Under the pieces are notes generated by a model, which saw only the letters and a program-made list of their open reading frames with translations, did not search any database and was not told where the DNA came from. From the NCBI RefSeq assembly GCF_900089755.1, contig NZ_FLOC01000006.1, positions 62,001 through 126,000 of the forward strand: a DNA stretch of 64,000 bases. Reading direction: 5' to 3'. This DNA comes from Marinomonas aquimarina (GTDB lineage Bacteria > Pseudomonadota > Gammaproteobacteria > Pseudomonadales > Marinomonadaceae). Shown here piece after piece: positions 36,969 to 46,216 of the stretch; position 1 is the first letter of the stretch, and every line of letters begins with the position of its first letter. Both the position numbers and the translations under genes were made by a program.

Positions 36969-37035
36969 TTCTCTGCTTTCTACCATTAGGGGAGCAAGGC
37001 TCAATGCCCTGATCCCCTACCTTTAACCCCACAAT

Positions 37036-37770
37036 TTAAAGCTGCTCAACGACCGTTGGCGTCAGCTTCATATAGCCTTCTGCATACTGAATATTACGCT
37101 TCGCGGTAATGCCAATATTACGCTTCGCCTGCACGCCACGCTGGAGTGCAACACGGGTGTAGTAATCCCAAAGGTGCTCTTGTCCTGCCATGCACTCAAT
37201 GGCTTGGCGTTTTAATTGCCAAACCTCGGTGATGTCCAAAAAGGTATTAGGCTGCCATTGGCATTGCTCGGTTTGGTGCGGCTCAAAGGCGTATACAGGC
37301 GGTGCCCCGATAATCGGCTGACCTGGGTTGTGACCTTCGGCTTGGGCAATGATGCGGGCTTCTTGCGCCGCATGCATGGCCAGCTGGTGGTCGAAATTGT
37401 AAGGGTCTTTCTCGGAGTGGCTTAAGACAAATTCTGGCTGCAGCTCGCGATAAACATCCACTAGGCGCAGTAGCACCTCATCGTTGATGCGCATGGGGTA
37501 ATCGCCAATGTCCCAAAATTCGATCTCGGCACCTAAGATTTCTGCTGCGGCGCGAGCTTCTTGTTGGCGCACTTCTTTAACGCGTTCTAGGGTCATATTC
37601 GGCTGGCGCCACAGCTTAGCTGACTCGCCGCGCTCACCGTAGGACAAACAAATCACTTTCACTTTCCAACCTTGCTTAACGTGTGCGGCGATTGCACCGC
37701 CGGCACGCCAAACAAAGTCCGCTGAGTGTGCGCTGACCACGAGAGCTGTTTTTTGAGAAACCGTTGTCAT
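37036..37770 (-). CDS. PIG-L family zinc hydrolase, GalB-like
   Basis: A 244-residue cytoplasmic PIG-L (LmbE-like) metalloenzyme. The N-terminal ALVVSAHSADFVWRAGG contains the zinc-binding AHxxD pattern, and a second set lies around SHSEKDPYNFDHQLA. The opening closely resembles 4-oxalomesaconate hydratase GalB of Pseudomonas, which belongs to this family, so a hydratase acting on a ring-cleavage product is as likely as a deacetylase. It is divergent from folE2. The Zur-type box between them is only about 40 bases from this start. Confidence 0.82.
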   Translation of the reverse strand: MTTVSQKTALVVSAHSADFVWRAGGAIAAHVKQGWKVKVICLSYGERGESAKLWRQPNMTLERVKEVRQQEARAAAEILGAEIEFWDIGDYPMRINDEVLLRLVDVYRELQPEFVLSHSEKDPYNFDHQLAMHAAQEARIIAQAEGHNPGQPIIGAPPVYAFEPHQTEQCQWQPNTFLDITEVWQLKRQAIECMAGQEHLWDYYTRVALQRGVQAKRNIGITAKRNIQYAEGYMKLTPTVVEQL

Positions 37771-37808
37771 GATGAATCCTTGTTTTGTTGTCGTGATTAA
37801 AATTCATA

Positions 37809-37829
37809 AAATGTTATAACATAACAAAT
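37809..37829. promoter_or_regulatory. Zur-type operator between PIG-L and folE2 genes
   Basis: The left arm AAATGTTATA is perfect and the right arm CATAACA has one core mismatch (GTTATAACATAAC against GTTATANTATAAC). It lies in the divergent promoter region 39 bases from the PIG-L ATG and about 110 from folE2. FolE2 is a classic Zur target, which strengthens the call. Confidence 0.65.
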
Positions 37830-37940
37830 TAAAATCGTTTTATTCGAAAAGTCCTTCACGCAATTACAAATTGTGGATTGAACTACGCGCGCTGTTGATT
37901 CGGCGTACCATTCTTACGACAACGGAGATTCTGTTTCCTA

Positions 37941-38861
37941 ATGAACTCTGCTTCCAATCTACCGGATGTTGCCAGCACCTTAGCCACGGCGATTCCTCTC
38001 GATCAAGTCGGTATGTCCGGCATTGCCTTACCTGTGACGCTGGCGTTGGCGGATGGTGAGGTGGTGTGTGCCGCGTCTGCTGCCATCTATGCCAATGTCA
38101 GCAACGGTCAAAAAGGGCTGCATATGTCACGCATGTACAGCACCTTACTCGGTCTCAGTGACGCGCCTTTGAGCCGTTCCAGTCTGCAACAATGCGCGCA
38201 GCAGGCGCTTGCACAACAACAAGAAGTGAATGCTTCGAGTTTGCAATTCTCACTCAGTACCACGGTGCAGCAGAAGCGTTCGGCGCTGAACAGCCAGGGC
38301 TGGGGTTGGAATGCCTACCCGCTTACCTTGCAGGCAAGCTACAGCGAAGCGGCCGGTTTTGCCTTGAGTTTGACGGTCCAGGTGACCTATTCCTCCAGCT
38401 GCCCGGCATCGGCAGCGCTGTCACGAAAAGCCTTAAAAGACGCCTTCTTAGCCCACTCACAGAGCCAGTCAGAGCCCATGTCCCATGAACAAGTAGCACT
38501 ATGGTTAGAGCAGCAGGGCACCTTAGCCATACCTCATAGCCAGCGCAGTGTGGCAACGGTCACGGTAGCGATTGAGCAGGCTGAATTACCGATCAGCGAA
38601 CTGATTGAACTGTGTGAAGCGGCCTTAGGCACACCGGTGCAGACCTATGTGAAACGGGACGATGAACAGCAATTTGCCCTGCGTAATGGCGCCAATCCTA
38701 TGTTTGTTGAAGACGCCAGCCGTCGTTTGGTGCGAGCCTTGGTGCAACAGGGCTACCAAGGACATCTTAAGGTCGAGCATCAGGAAAGCCTGCATGGTCA
38801 CGATGCGGTGGCGCAGACCCACTTCAGTGCCGCCGAGTTTGACCGGGAGGCCATGAAATGA
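37941..38861 (+). CDS. folE2: Zinc-independent GTP cyclohydrolase I (FolE2)
   Basis: Type IB GTP cyclohydrolase, 306 residues, which makes dihydroneopterin triphosphate for folate synthesis using metals other than zinc. The opening DQVGMSGIALPVTL, the KGLHMSRMYSTL segment (His61) and the active-site cysteine in YSSSCPASAALS (Cys154) identify it. It typically replaces the zinc enzyme FolE during zinc starvation under Zur control; a Zur-type box lies upstream. It overlaps the next gene by 4 bases, so translation is coupled. Confidence 0.94.
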   Translation: MNSASNLPDVASTLATAIPLDQVGMSGIALPVTLALADGEVVCAASAAIYANVSNGQKGLHMSRMYSTLLGLSDAPLSRSSLQQCAQQALAQQQEVNASSLQFSLSTTVQQKRSALNSQGWGWNAYPLTLQASYSEAAGFALSLTVQVTYSSSCPASAALSRKALKDAFLAHSQSQSEPMSHEQVALWLEQQGTLAIPHSQRSVATVTVAIEQAELPISELIELCEAALGTPVQTYVKRDDEQQFALRNGANPMFVEDASRRLVRALVQQGYQGHLKVEHQESLHGHDAVAQTHFSAAEFDREAMK

Positions 38862-40201
38862 CAGCGAAATCCGTTGATCTGATTATTAAAAATGCCCAGG
38901 TGGTGCTGCCTAGTGGTACCCAGCCCATTCATGTGGTGTGCCATGACGGTAAGATCGAAGCCATTACCCAGGACTTGAGTGGCTTTGTGGCGGTTCAGGA
39001 AATTGACGCTACAGGTAAGCATTTACTGCCCGGTATTATTGATTCACAGGTGCATTTTCGTGAGCCAGGTTTGGAGCACAAAGAAACCATCGCCACTGGT
39101 ACGAAAGCGGCTATCTTAGGCGGTGTCACCAGTATCGTGGAAATGCCCAATACCTCGCCACCGACGACCAGTGCGGCGGCTTTACAGCAGAAGTTGGATA
39201 TTGCTGAACGCAGTGCTTGGAGCAATTATGCCTTTTACGCCGGAGCAAGCGCGGACAACATCGAGCAATTACCAGCGTTAGAGCAGCTGCCGGGCTGTGC
39301 CGGCATCAAGGTGTTTATGGGCAGCTCATTTGGTTCCTTGTTGGTGGATGATACGTTGATATTGCGTGATATCTTGAGTGTTTGTCAGCGCCGTATCGCG
39401 ATTCATGCGGAAGACGAACAACGATTACGCGCGCGCAAGGAAATTGCTGCGCATGTCGCGCATGTTCGTGCACACCCTGACTGGCGAGATGTCACCAGTG
39501 CCTTGCTGGCGACCCAGAAAGTCGTCGGTCTGGCGCAGGAGACGGGCGCGAAATTGCATATTCTGCACATCTCCAGTGCCGAGGAGGTGGACTTCCTACG
39601 TCAACAAAAGCAGCGTATGCCACAAGGACAAGTTACAGTGGAAACCTTGCCGCAGTTTTTACATCTGCATGGGCCAGACTGTTATCAGCGTCGGGGCACA
39701 CGAGTGCAGATGAATCCGCCGATTCGTGAGCGCTATCATCAACACGCCCTGTGGGATGCGGTACATGATGGTACCGTAGATGTGATTGCGACGGATCATG
39801 CGCCCCACACGTTAGCGGAGAAAGCGCGCCCTTACCCAGAATCTCCTAGTGGTATGCCCGGCGTGCAAACCCTATTACCCCTGCTGCTGAACTTTGTTCA
39901 TCAGGGTAAGCTGACCCTTGAAAAGGTCGTGTCACTGGTATGTGAAGGGCCTTGTCGAGTGCTCGGAATCGCTGGCAAAGGTCGCATTGAAAAGGGTTAC
40001 GATGCGGATTTAGTGTTGGTCGATATGCAGCAGGAACAGCTGCTCGATGACGCGGACATGGCCAGCCAATCTGGCTGGACACCTTTCCACGGTGATCGTG
40101 TGGTCGGTTTCCCTGTGGCGACGATCCTGGCCGGAGAACTGGTGATGCAAAACGGCCAGGTCGTGGGCAGGCCCCGCGGGAAAGCGTTGCGTTTTGATTA
40201 A
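38858..40201 (+). CDS. pyrQ: Dihydroorotase-like amidohydrolase (PyrQ type)
   Basis: A 447-residue class I dihydroorotase-like protein, cytoplasmic, for pyrimidine synthesis. Metal-centre landmarks: DSQVHFREPG (62-71), lysine in GIKVFMG (Lys150), HAED, LHILHISSAEEV and ATDHAPHT. The first His of the usual HxH pair is Gln64, which is odd for a binuclear zinc enzyme. It is cotranscribed with folE2 by a 4-base overlap, as in Zur-regulated folE2-pyrC-paralogue loci of pseudomonads, so it is probably a low-zinc backup. Catalysis is not proven by sequence; a related hydantoinase-type role is possible. Confidence 0.87.
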   Translation: MTAKSVDLIIKNAQVVLPSGTQPIHVVCHDGKIEAITQDLSGFVAVQEIDATGKHLLPGIIDSQVHFREPGLEHKETIATGTKAAILGGVTSIVEMPNTSPPTTSAAALQQKLDIAERSAWSNYAFYAGASADNIEQLPALEQLPGCAGIKVFMGSSFGSLLVDDTLILRDILSVCQRRIAIHAEDEQRLRARKEIAAHVAHVRAHPDWRDVTSALLATQKVVGLAQETGAKLHILHISSAEEVDFLRQQKQRMPQGQVTVETLPQFLHLHGPDCYQRRGTRVQMNPPIRERYHQHALWDAVHDGTVDVIATDHAPHTLAEKARPYPESPSGMPGVQTLLPLLLNFVHQGKLTLEKVVSLVCEGPCRVLGIAGKGRIEKGYDADLVLVDMQQEQLLDDADMASQSGWTPFHGDRVVGFPVATILAGELVMQNGQVVGRPRGKALRFD

Positions 40202-41229
40202 CCCGCTAAAGCAAGTGTCAGTTCGGTGGCTGAGATAGCGCGGCAGCCGCTGACGTTTTGCCCGGCCCATAGGGGAGAAAAGTCGCCCGAACCCTGCTTT
40301 TCAGCGGCGGCGCGAAGTGGTGCCATGGCGGCAGAGGCCAATGGGAATGGCGGTGCCACCTGGCTGAGCGGCCCTAGCTCTTGCATCACGCGATTGACAA
40401 TGCCACGCGCTGCGCCACCGCTAAAGAGGTTGGTGAGAGCGGTACAGTCAGCGCCTCCGCTTTGTAGCGCAGCACGGTGGATGGCACTGGTTTTGGCTTC
40501 ATCGCAGAGCAAATACGAGGTGCCGACCTGCACGCCTAGCGCACCAAGTGTCATCACCGCCGCCACCCCTTGTGCGTTGGCAATGCCGCCCGCGGCAATC
40601 ACGGGGATCGACACCGCGTTGACGATTTGTGGCACGAGAGCAAAGGTGCCCACCTGTGTGGCAATGTTCTGATCAAGGAAAAAACCGCGGTGGCCACCCG
40701 CTTCTAAGCCTTGGGCGATGATGGCATCCACCCCCTGTTGCTCTAGCCATTGCGCTTCCGCCACTGTGGTGGCGCTGGAGAGAATCTTGGTGCCCCACGA
40801 CTTAATTCGAGTCAGCAATACCGGGTCTGGCAAACCAAAGTGAAAGCTCACCACTGCCGGTTTGAATTGTTCTAGGATGTCGGCCATTTCTGAGTTAAAC
40901 GGCGCACGACCTGGGCCGTCTTGGATGGTAGTGAGTTCTAAACCTAGTTCTTCAAAATATGGCAACAATGCCGCGCGCCATTTCCCTTCCACCGCACTGT
41001 CAGGTGCTGGTGGTGTATGGCAAAAGAAATTCACATTGTAAGGCTTATTGGTTTTCGTGCTGAGGGCAGTGAGTTCGCGTTTGAGCCCTTCTGAATCTAG
41101 CATGGCGCAAGGCAGCGAGCCTAAACCTCCGGCGTTACTGACCGCCGCGGCGAGCTTGTGATCTTGTACGCCTGCCATGGGGGCTTGGATGATGGGCAGT
41201 TGAATGCCCAATAGTTCCTGAATTGTCAT
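40198..41229 (-). CDS. Nitronate monooxygenase / 2-nitropropane dioxygenase family
   Basis: An FMN enzyme of 343 residues with a TIM-barrel fold. LGIQLPIIQAPMAGVQDHKLAAAVSNAGGLGSLP, given here only as family landmarks, opens with the PIIQAPM and AGGLGS motifs. AQGLEAGGHRG and IPVIAAGGIANAQGV are FMN phosphate contacts. It detoxifies alkyl nitronates such as propionate 3-nitronate. Its end overlaps the convergent pyrQ gene by 4 bases. I chose the ATG at 41229. Confidence 0.9.
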   Translation of the reverse strand: MTIQELLGIQLPIIQAPMAGVQDHKLAAAVSNAGGLGSLPCAMLDSEGLKRELTALSTKTNKPYNVNFFCHTPPAPDSAVEGKWRAALLPYFEELGLELTTIQDGPGRAPFNSEMADILEQFKPAVVSFHFGLPDPVLLTRIKSWGTKILSSATTVAEAQWLEQQGVDAIIAQGLEAGGHRGFFLDQNIATQVGTFALVPQIVNAVSIPVIAAGGIANAQGVAAVMTLGALGVQVGTSYLLCDEAKTSAIHRAALQSGGADCTALTNLFSGGAARGIVNRVMQELGPLSQVAPPFPLASAAMAPLRAAAEKQGSGDFSPLWAGQNVSGCRAISATELTLALAG

Positions 41230-41295
41230 TATCTCTACCTCGGCCAGTCCATTGTCAGTACCCACAGGCTAGCATTGAATCATGACGGAATGAAA

Positions 41296-43032
41296 TCAAG
41301 CTTCGTTGAGATCGCTGCCTCGCTTGGATGGTAGGACAAACTTGACTAGGTTACGGCCGAGTTTTTTCGCCAGATAGAGTTGCTCATCGGCGGCCCGGAA
41401 CAGTAATGAGAAGGTCGGGTAATCTTTCGTACTTGCAAGGCCTATGCTCGCCGTAATAACGATAGACTCGTCGTCAGCGGTGACTAAAGGGGAGTTACAA
41501 ATGGTCTCACGCAACTCCTCGCATAAGGTATGAGCGTCGGTTAGCCGTGTGTTTGGCATCAGCACCACGATTTCTTCGCCTCCCCAGCGGGCCACAATGT
41601 CATTGGGACGGGCGGCGTGCTTCATAATATCAGCGATGTGCTTCAACGCCATATCTCCCACATGGTGTCCATAGTTGTCATTGATGGCTTTGAAATGGTC
41701 TAAATCTAATATGGCCATGCTTAATGGCGCATGATAATGCTCGGCTTGCTGCAATAACTTGGTGGTCATTTGCTCAAAAGCGTGACGATTAAACAGCTTC
41801 GTGAGAGGATCATAGGTCGCGAGGAACTTAGTGGTGATACGCTCATTTTCAATCACCTTTAAGCGATTCGTTACTATGATGGCCAGGATGAAGGCTTCGC
41901 AAACCACGCCAATTTCGGCGCTGTGGTAACCCAGTTGGCTATAAGGCATCAGTCCCAGAGTCGATAACGAGGTGACACAAAGGCCAGCCATACTACAGCA
42001 AACGGCTAACAGGAAATAACGCGCATCTTTCACCTTGGTAATACTGATCAAACTGGTCAGAATCATAATCAAGGTTGTTAACGTGATGTAGCCAAAGGCC
42101 CATAGCGCTGAGAGTAAGTGGGTTTGTGCTAAGGTGCAGGTGGTGATGGCAAGCAAGCCTACTAGCATGTAGAGTTTGAGCCCTCGATCTAGGCGGGGAA
42201 AGTTTTTCCTCACCTTTAAGAAGCTACGCATAAATAGCAAACCAAAAATGGCGTGCAGCACCATGAAAAACAGAGTGCTGTAGTTTTGAATCACAGGGTT
42301 TTGTGGGTAAATCCAAGCGAAACCATAGCCCGTGTAGCCAAAGTTCATGACCACAAAAGTGCCCACATAGAGGGTATAAAACAGCGCATTTCGGTGTTTT
42401 AAAATCCTATACAGCACCAGCTGAAAAGCCGCTAAGGCCAGCAAAATACCATACAGCAGCCCAGAAGTAAGATGTGCTTTACTGTCAGTCTGTTGCGCTT
42501 GTTCAAGGCTCTCTAAGCGGATCGGTAACGTAATGGGATCGAGAGATTGGACCCTGAGCCATACCTCACTTTGGCCGTCTGCGATGTCTAAGGCAAACAC
42601 GATGCCAACCGCAGGTAGCAAATGTTCGTTCGCCGCCAAACCATCCCCACCAGTATAGGTTTGGGTGCGCCCACTTGAGATGTAAAACACATCGACTTGC
42701 TCAAGCCAGGTCATGCCTGCCGTTAAACGCCGTGCCTGAATGGCTCCCGTTTGATTCTCTAATGCTAAACGCACCCAGACACCTCGATCGCGGATACCAA
42801 AGGTCAATGCTGGATGCTCGAAGAGAGAAAGCTGGCCAACGGTTAAAGTTGGTGGCTCGAAAAGAGAAAAATCACCTTGTGCAAAGCGCTGCAGAGCTTG
42901 CGTCAGTGAAAGCGGGGATGCTGCTTGTTCTTGGTAATAATGGATGTTCGTAATCACTACTTGGCCAGAGGCTGCAGAAGTCTGCCCCGTGAGTAATGCC
43001 ATCATAAAGAGTAGTAAGTAGCGTAGCATCAT
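41296..43032 (-). CDS. 7TMR-DISM diguanylate cyclase
   Basis: A membrane receptor of 578 residues. Signal peptide (1-22), a periplasmic 7TMR-DISMED2 jelly-roll domain (about 25-175), seven helices (about 190-385), then a GGDEF domain with GGEEI at 484-488 (RWGGEEIVVLMP). GGEEF-type sites are normally active, so it should make c-di-GMP in response to an outside ligand, perhaps a carbohydrate. It stands alone in its transcript. Confidence 0.92.
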   Translation of the reverse strand: MMLRYLLLFMMALLTGQTSAASGQVVITNIHYYQEQAASPLSLTQALQRFAQGDFSLFEPPTLTVGQLSLFEHPALTFGIRDRGVWVRLALENQTGAIQARRLTAGMTWLEQVDVFYISSGRTQTYTGGDGLAANEHLLPAVGIVFALDIADGQSEVWLRVQSLDPITLPIRLESLEQAQQTDSKAHLTSGLLYGILLALAAFQLVLYRILKHRNALFYTLYVGTFVVMNFGYTGYGFAWIYPQNPVIQNYSTLFFMVLHAIFGLLFMRSFLKVRKNFPRLDRGLKLYMLVGLLAITTCTLAQTHLLSALWAFGYITLTTLIMILTSLISITKVKDARYFLLAVCCSMAGLCVTSLSTLGLMPYSQLGYHSAEIGVVCEAFILAIIVTNRLKVIENERITTKFLATYDPLTKLFNRHAFEQMTTKLLQQAEHYHAPLSMAILDLDHFKAINDNYGHHVGDMALKHIADIMKHAARPNDIVARWGGEEIVVLMPNTRLTDAHTLCEELRETICNSPLVTADDESIVITASIGLASTKDYPTFSLLFRAADEQLYLAKKLGRNLVKFVLPSKRGSDLNEA

Positions 43033-43191
43033 CGGTGATTGAACCTGCCAAGTGACAGCAGAGCTCTCCTTGCCAAAGTAGTGGTTAACCTTATGGACAA
43101 TATCCTATCTCCACCAGTCTGCCAATGAATCGTGATGATTTTATGGTTATAAAACGCACAAGTATGGAGGGCGTTGCTAAGCGCGACGAGC

Positions 43192-43560
43192 CTACAACAC
43201 TGTCCCTTCTGGAAGGGTGACAAAAATTGAGTGGCGGATTTCGTTGTTCAGTGCTTTAGAGCAATGACCTTCGCCTTCGGTATCTTCGAGCAGTAGCACG
43301 TCACCGCCTTTGAATTGGCGCGTTTCACCGTTGGAAACTTTAAACTCACAGCTGCCTTTGATGATAAACAACAGCTGACGCTGTGGCGCTGGGTGCCATT
43401 TGAAATCGTAGTCCGCTGGGGTTTCACGGAAGATCATCTCACCCGCGGCAAAACGCTCCGACAACATACCGATCGGCCCGCCATCGCGGACATTGATATT
43501 CACTTCACCGAAGTGGCTTTTGCCCTGATCGTCATTATAAATTCGAGTAAATTGCATCAA
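43192..43560 (-). CDS. Small cupin protein
   Basis: A 122-residue single-domain cupin: KWHPAPQRQLLFIIKGSCEFKV and GGDVLLLEDTEGEGH give the two cupin motifs, with fewer metal-ligand His residues than classical cupins. Function unknown. It lies just downstream of the allantoate amidohydrolase on the same strand, so a role in purine or ureide use is possible. Confidence 0.8.
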   Translation of the reverse strand: MMQFTRIYNDDQGKSHFGEVNINVRDGGPIGMLSERFAAGEMIFRETPADYDFKWHPAPQRQLLFIIKGSCEFKVSNGETRQFKGGDVLLLEDTEGEGHCSKALNNEIRHSIFVTLPEGTVL

Positions 43561-43599
43561 GTAATCCTCACTAGATAAGACTGGGGGCTTATTAGCAAA

Positions 43600-43672
43600 C
43601 GTCTATGCGTTTAATTGGCGCTGACGCGGTCGAGGGACGAGAATTGCGCAAGCCAATTGAATTGCATAGACG
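43600..43672. repeat. Palindromic repeat family, isolated copy
   Basis: A 73-bp element in which CGTCTATGCGTTTAATTGGC pairs imperfectly with GCCAATTGAATTGCATAGACG-type sequence at the far end. The interior (GCTGACGCGGTCGAGGGACGA and GCGCAAG) matches, in reverse orientation, the palindromic units at 52864-52938, 53126-53201 and 53925-53994. It lies in the gap between the cupin and allantoate amidohydrolase genes. Confidence 0.7.
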
Positions 43673-43736
43673 GGTGCATCAACAAGAGGTTGGGAATTCC
43701 CCCTAATGATTTTGTATAAATGCGTGTCTGCAGAGC

Positions 43737-44963
43737 TTATTTCAAGCTCTGCAATGTATGGCTTAACACCGCCAAGGTCGCGACCACATCCTCGGTCATA
43801 ATCGCTTCAGCCGGATGGTGGCTAATGCCTTTATCACAGCGCATAAACAGCATGGCTACAGGACAAATATCGGCAATCGCCATGGCATCGTGGCCAGCAC
43901 CTGAGAATAAGGTGTGCACATCGATGTTTTGCGCGGCGATGGCATCACGCAACACGCTTTGCAGCTCGGCATCACAGTGCACGGCATTGGCGCTATGAGT
44001 TTGCTGATGTTCTAAGCTCACGTTGCGTTTTGCGGCGATATTCGTCAAACGATCCATGATATCGGCGAGTGCGTCATCACGCTGTTGATCGTGTTCGCTA
44101 CGAATATCCAATGAGAAAACAGTTTTGCCAGAGATTACATTGACGCCATTGGGGCGGTTGCTGATCTGGCCGACTGTCGCTACAACACCATGTTCTTTGG
44201 CGACGGCTTCGACGGCTAAAATCATTTCACTGCTGGCTGCTAGCGCGTCCAAACGCATTGGCATGGGTACAGTGCCCGCATGACCCGCCATACCTGTGAC
44301 GGTAAATTCAAAACGCTTGGCACCAGCGATGGCGCTGACCACACCCACAGGAAGATTTTTCTCTTCTAAAACAGGGCCTTGTTCGATATGCAGCTCAAGG
44401 TAGCCTTTTAGATTGTCCGTAGGGATGGCTGCTTCTGCGACTTGAGCGAAGCTTAAACCAAAGTTTTTCAGCGCCTCAGCAAGGCTAATGCCGTCATCGT
44501 CTTTTAGCTCGGCCCAGCTTGCTGGCCATTGTCCCGTTAACGCGCGGCTACCCAGCAACGTAGAGCCAAAGCGTGTGCCTTCTTCGTCACCAAAGCCGAC
44601 AATATCCAAATGTAAAGGCAGGCGAATACCTTCCGCTTGGAAGGCTTCGATCAAGGTCACCGGCGCAACCACGCCAAGCATACCGTCGTATTTACCACCG
44701 TTTGGCACTGTGTCCAAATGACTGCCCATAACAAAGCGTGGTGCATTGGCATCCTCGGCTGCAAAGCGGCCCCACAGGTTGCCTGCTTGGTCTTGCCAAG
44801 TTTGCATGCCTGCCGCTTCCATCCAGCTGCCCACCAATTGGTTAGCCACTTTATGCTGCTCAGTCAGGTAGCGACGGTCGAGGTGCTCGGACGCTTGGCT
44901 GATCTTGCCAAGCGTCTCCAAGCGCTCCATGACCTCTTGGCCAAGGCGTTTGTAATCCATCAT
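43737..44963 (-). CDS. hpxK: Allantoate amidohydrolase (M20 family, AllC/HpxK-like)
   Basis: A 408-residue binuclear M20 amidohydrolase. Metal ligands are in MGSHLDTVPNGGKYDG (His, Asp) and GFGDEEGTRFGS (Glu pair), with ELHIEQGPVLE and a C-terminal HHPAE His. It converts allantoate to ureidoglycine, releasing ammonia and CO2. The start overlaps the stop of the aminotransferase gene by 4 bases, matching hpxJ-hpxK order. N-carbamoyl amino acid hydrolase activity is the alternative, but context favours allantoate. Confidence 0.9.
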   Translation of the reverse strand: MMDYKRLGQEVMERLETLGKISQASEHLDRRYLTEQHKVANQLVGSWMEAAGMQTWQDQAGNLWGRFAAEDANAPRFVMGSHLDTVPNGGKYDGMLGVVAPVTLIEAFQAEGIRLPLHLDIVGFGDEEGTRFGSTLLGSRALTGQWPASWAELKDDDGISLAEALKNFGLSFAQVAEAAIPTDNLKGYLELHIEQGPVLEEKNLPVGVVSAIAGAKRFEFTVTGMAGHAGTVPMPMRLDALAASSEMILAVEAVAKEHGVVATVGQISNRPNGVNVISGKTVFSLDIRSEHDQQRDDALADIMDRLTNIAAKRNVSLEHQQTHSANAVHCDAELQSVLRDAIAAQNIDVHTLFSGAGHDAMAIADICPVAMLFMRCDKGISHHPAEAIMTEDVVATLAVLSHTLQSLK

Positions 44964-46207
44964 AGGCTAGCCTTTTGCGCCGCACTTTCTTTTGCTGAAG
45001 AGTACACTGCCATAGCTGTGTCGACACCTTCGCCATTTGGCAGCGCAAAACCTTGAGCACGAAGCACGGTTTCAAGGGATTGAAGCGTATGCAAAACAGC
45101 GTCTTGGCGCGCGTTGTAGCCCATGGTACCGATACGCCATACCTTGCCTTTTAGTGGGCCAAAGCTGGTACCGATTTCGATGTTAAAGATGTTCAGCATG
45201 TCGTGACGTACTTTTTCGCCATCGACATTTTCTGGGATATGAACGCCGACCACGTTGCTCATCTTGTTGCTTAGGTCACCGTATGGTTTCAAGCCCATCG
45301 CTTGAATGCCTTGAAGCATGGCATTGCCTGCTAATTGGTGGCGGGCGATCACGGTGTCTTGGCCTTCACGCAGCAGTTCCACGGCGCATTGGCGCGAGCC
45401 AAACAGCATGGTCGCTGCTTCAGTGTGGTGATTTAGGCGCTCTTCGCCCCAGTAATCCATGATCATGCCAAGATCAAAATAGTTTGAGCGAATACGTGAA
45501 CCTGAAGACTCAGTATGGTGTGCGTCACGAATACCGGCTTCTACATGGTGGCGCTTACGTACCGCAGAAACAAAACGATCACTGTAGCTTACTGGCGCGC
45601 TACCAGAGGGGCCGCCAAGACACTTCTGTAGACCAACAGACACTGCATCAATTTGCCACGCGTCCATATCAAACGGGTTACCGCCGATCGAAGCCGTCGC
45701 GTCCGTGTACAGCAACACATCGTGTGCGCGACAGATGCCACCGATGTCATTTAATGGCTGTAGCATGGTAGTCGAGGTATCACCTTGCACGATGGCTAAT
45801 ACTTTCGGCTGTACGCGTTTGATCGCTTCTTCGATCTGTTGTGGATCGAAGACTTCACCCCAAGGCACTTCAATGGTGTGCACTTCCGCGTCCGCGCGTT
45901 CTGCGATTTCGGTCAGCAGGTGACCGAAACGACCGAAGATTGGCACAAGCACTTTATCGCCAGGCTCTAGCACGGATACCAAAGACGCTTCGATGCCTGC
46001 ACGAGACGTACCGTCGATGAGGAAAGTTTGTTCGTTTTGCGTATTGAAGACTTGGCGGTACAGCGCCATCACTTCATTCATGTAACCCGTCATCGTCGGG
46101 TCGTATTGACCGACTAGCTGCGTTGACATGGCTTGCAACACACTTGGGTAACAGTTGATTGGGCCTGGGCCCATTAGCAAACGTGGTGGAAATTGTAGAG
46201 GTTGCAT
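44960..46207 (-). CDS. hpxJ: Ureidoglycine-glyoxylate aminotransferase (PucG/HpxJ-like)
   Basis: A PLP enzyme of 415 residues in the small class V aminotransferase group. LLMGPGPINCYPSVLQAM at the N-terminus, LYTDATASIGG and the Schiff-base lysine in VSVGLQKCLGGPSG identify it. It transfers the amino group of ureidoglycine to glyoxylate, giving oxalurate and glycine. Serine-glyoxylate aminotransferase is a relative, but coupling to hpxK supports the purine role. Confidence 0.9.
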   Translation of the reverse strand: MQPLQFPPRLLMGPGPINCYPSVLQAMSTQLVGQYDPTMTGYMNEVMALYRQVFNTQNEQTFLIDGTSRAGIEASLVSVLEPGDKVLVPIFGRFGHLLTEIAERADAEVHTIEVPWGEVFDPQQIEEAIKRVQPKVLAIVQGDTSTTMLQPLNDIGGICRAHDVLLYTDATASIGGNPFDMDAWQIDAVSVGLQKCLGGPSGSAPVSYSDRFVSAVRKRHHVEAGIRDAHHTESSGSRIRSNYFDLGMIMDYWGEERLNHHTEAATMLFGSRQCAVELLREGQDTVIARHQLAGNAMLQGIQAMGLKPYGDLSNKMSNVVGVHIPENVDGEKVRHDMLNIFNIEIGTSFGPLKGKVWRIGTMGYNARQDAVLHTLQSLETVLRAQGFALPNGEGVDTAMAVYSSAKESAAQKASL

Positions 46208-46216
46208 GAATAGCTC

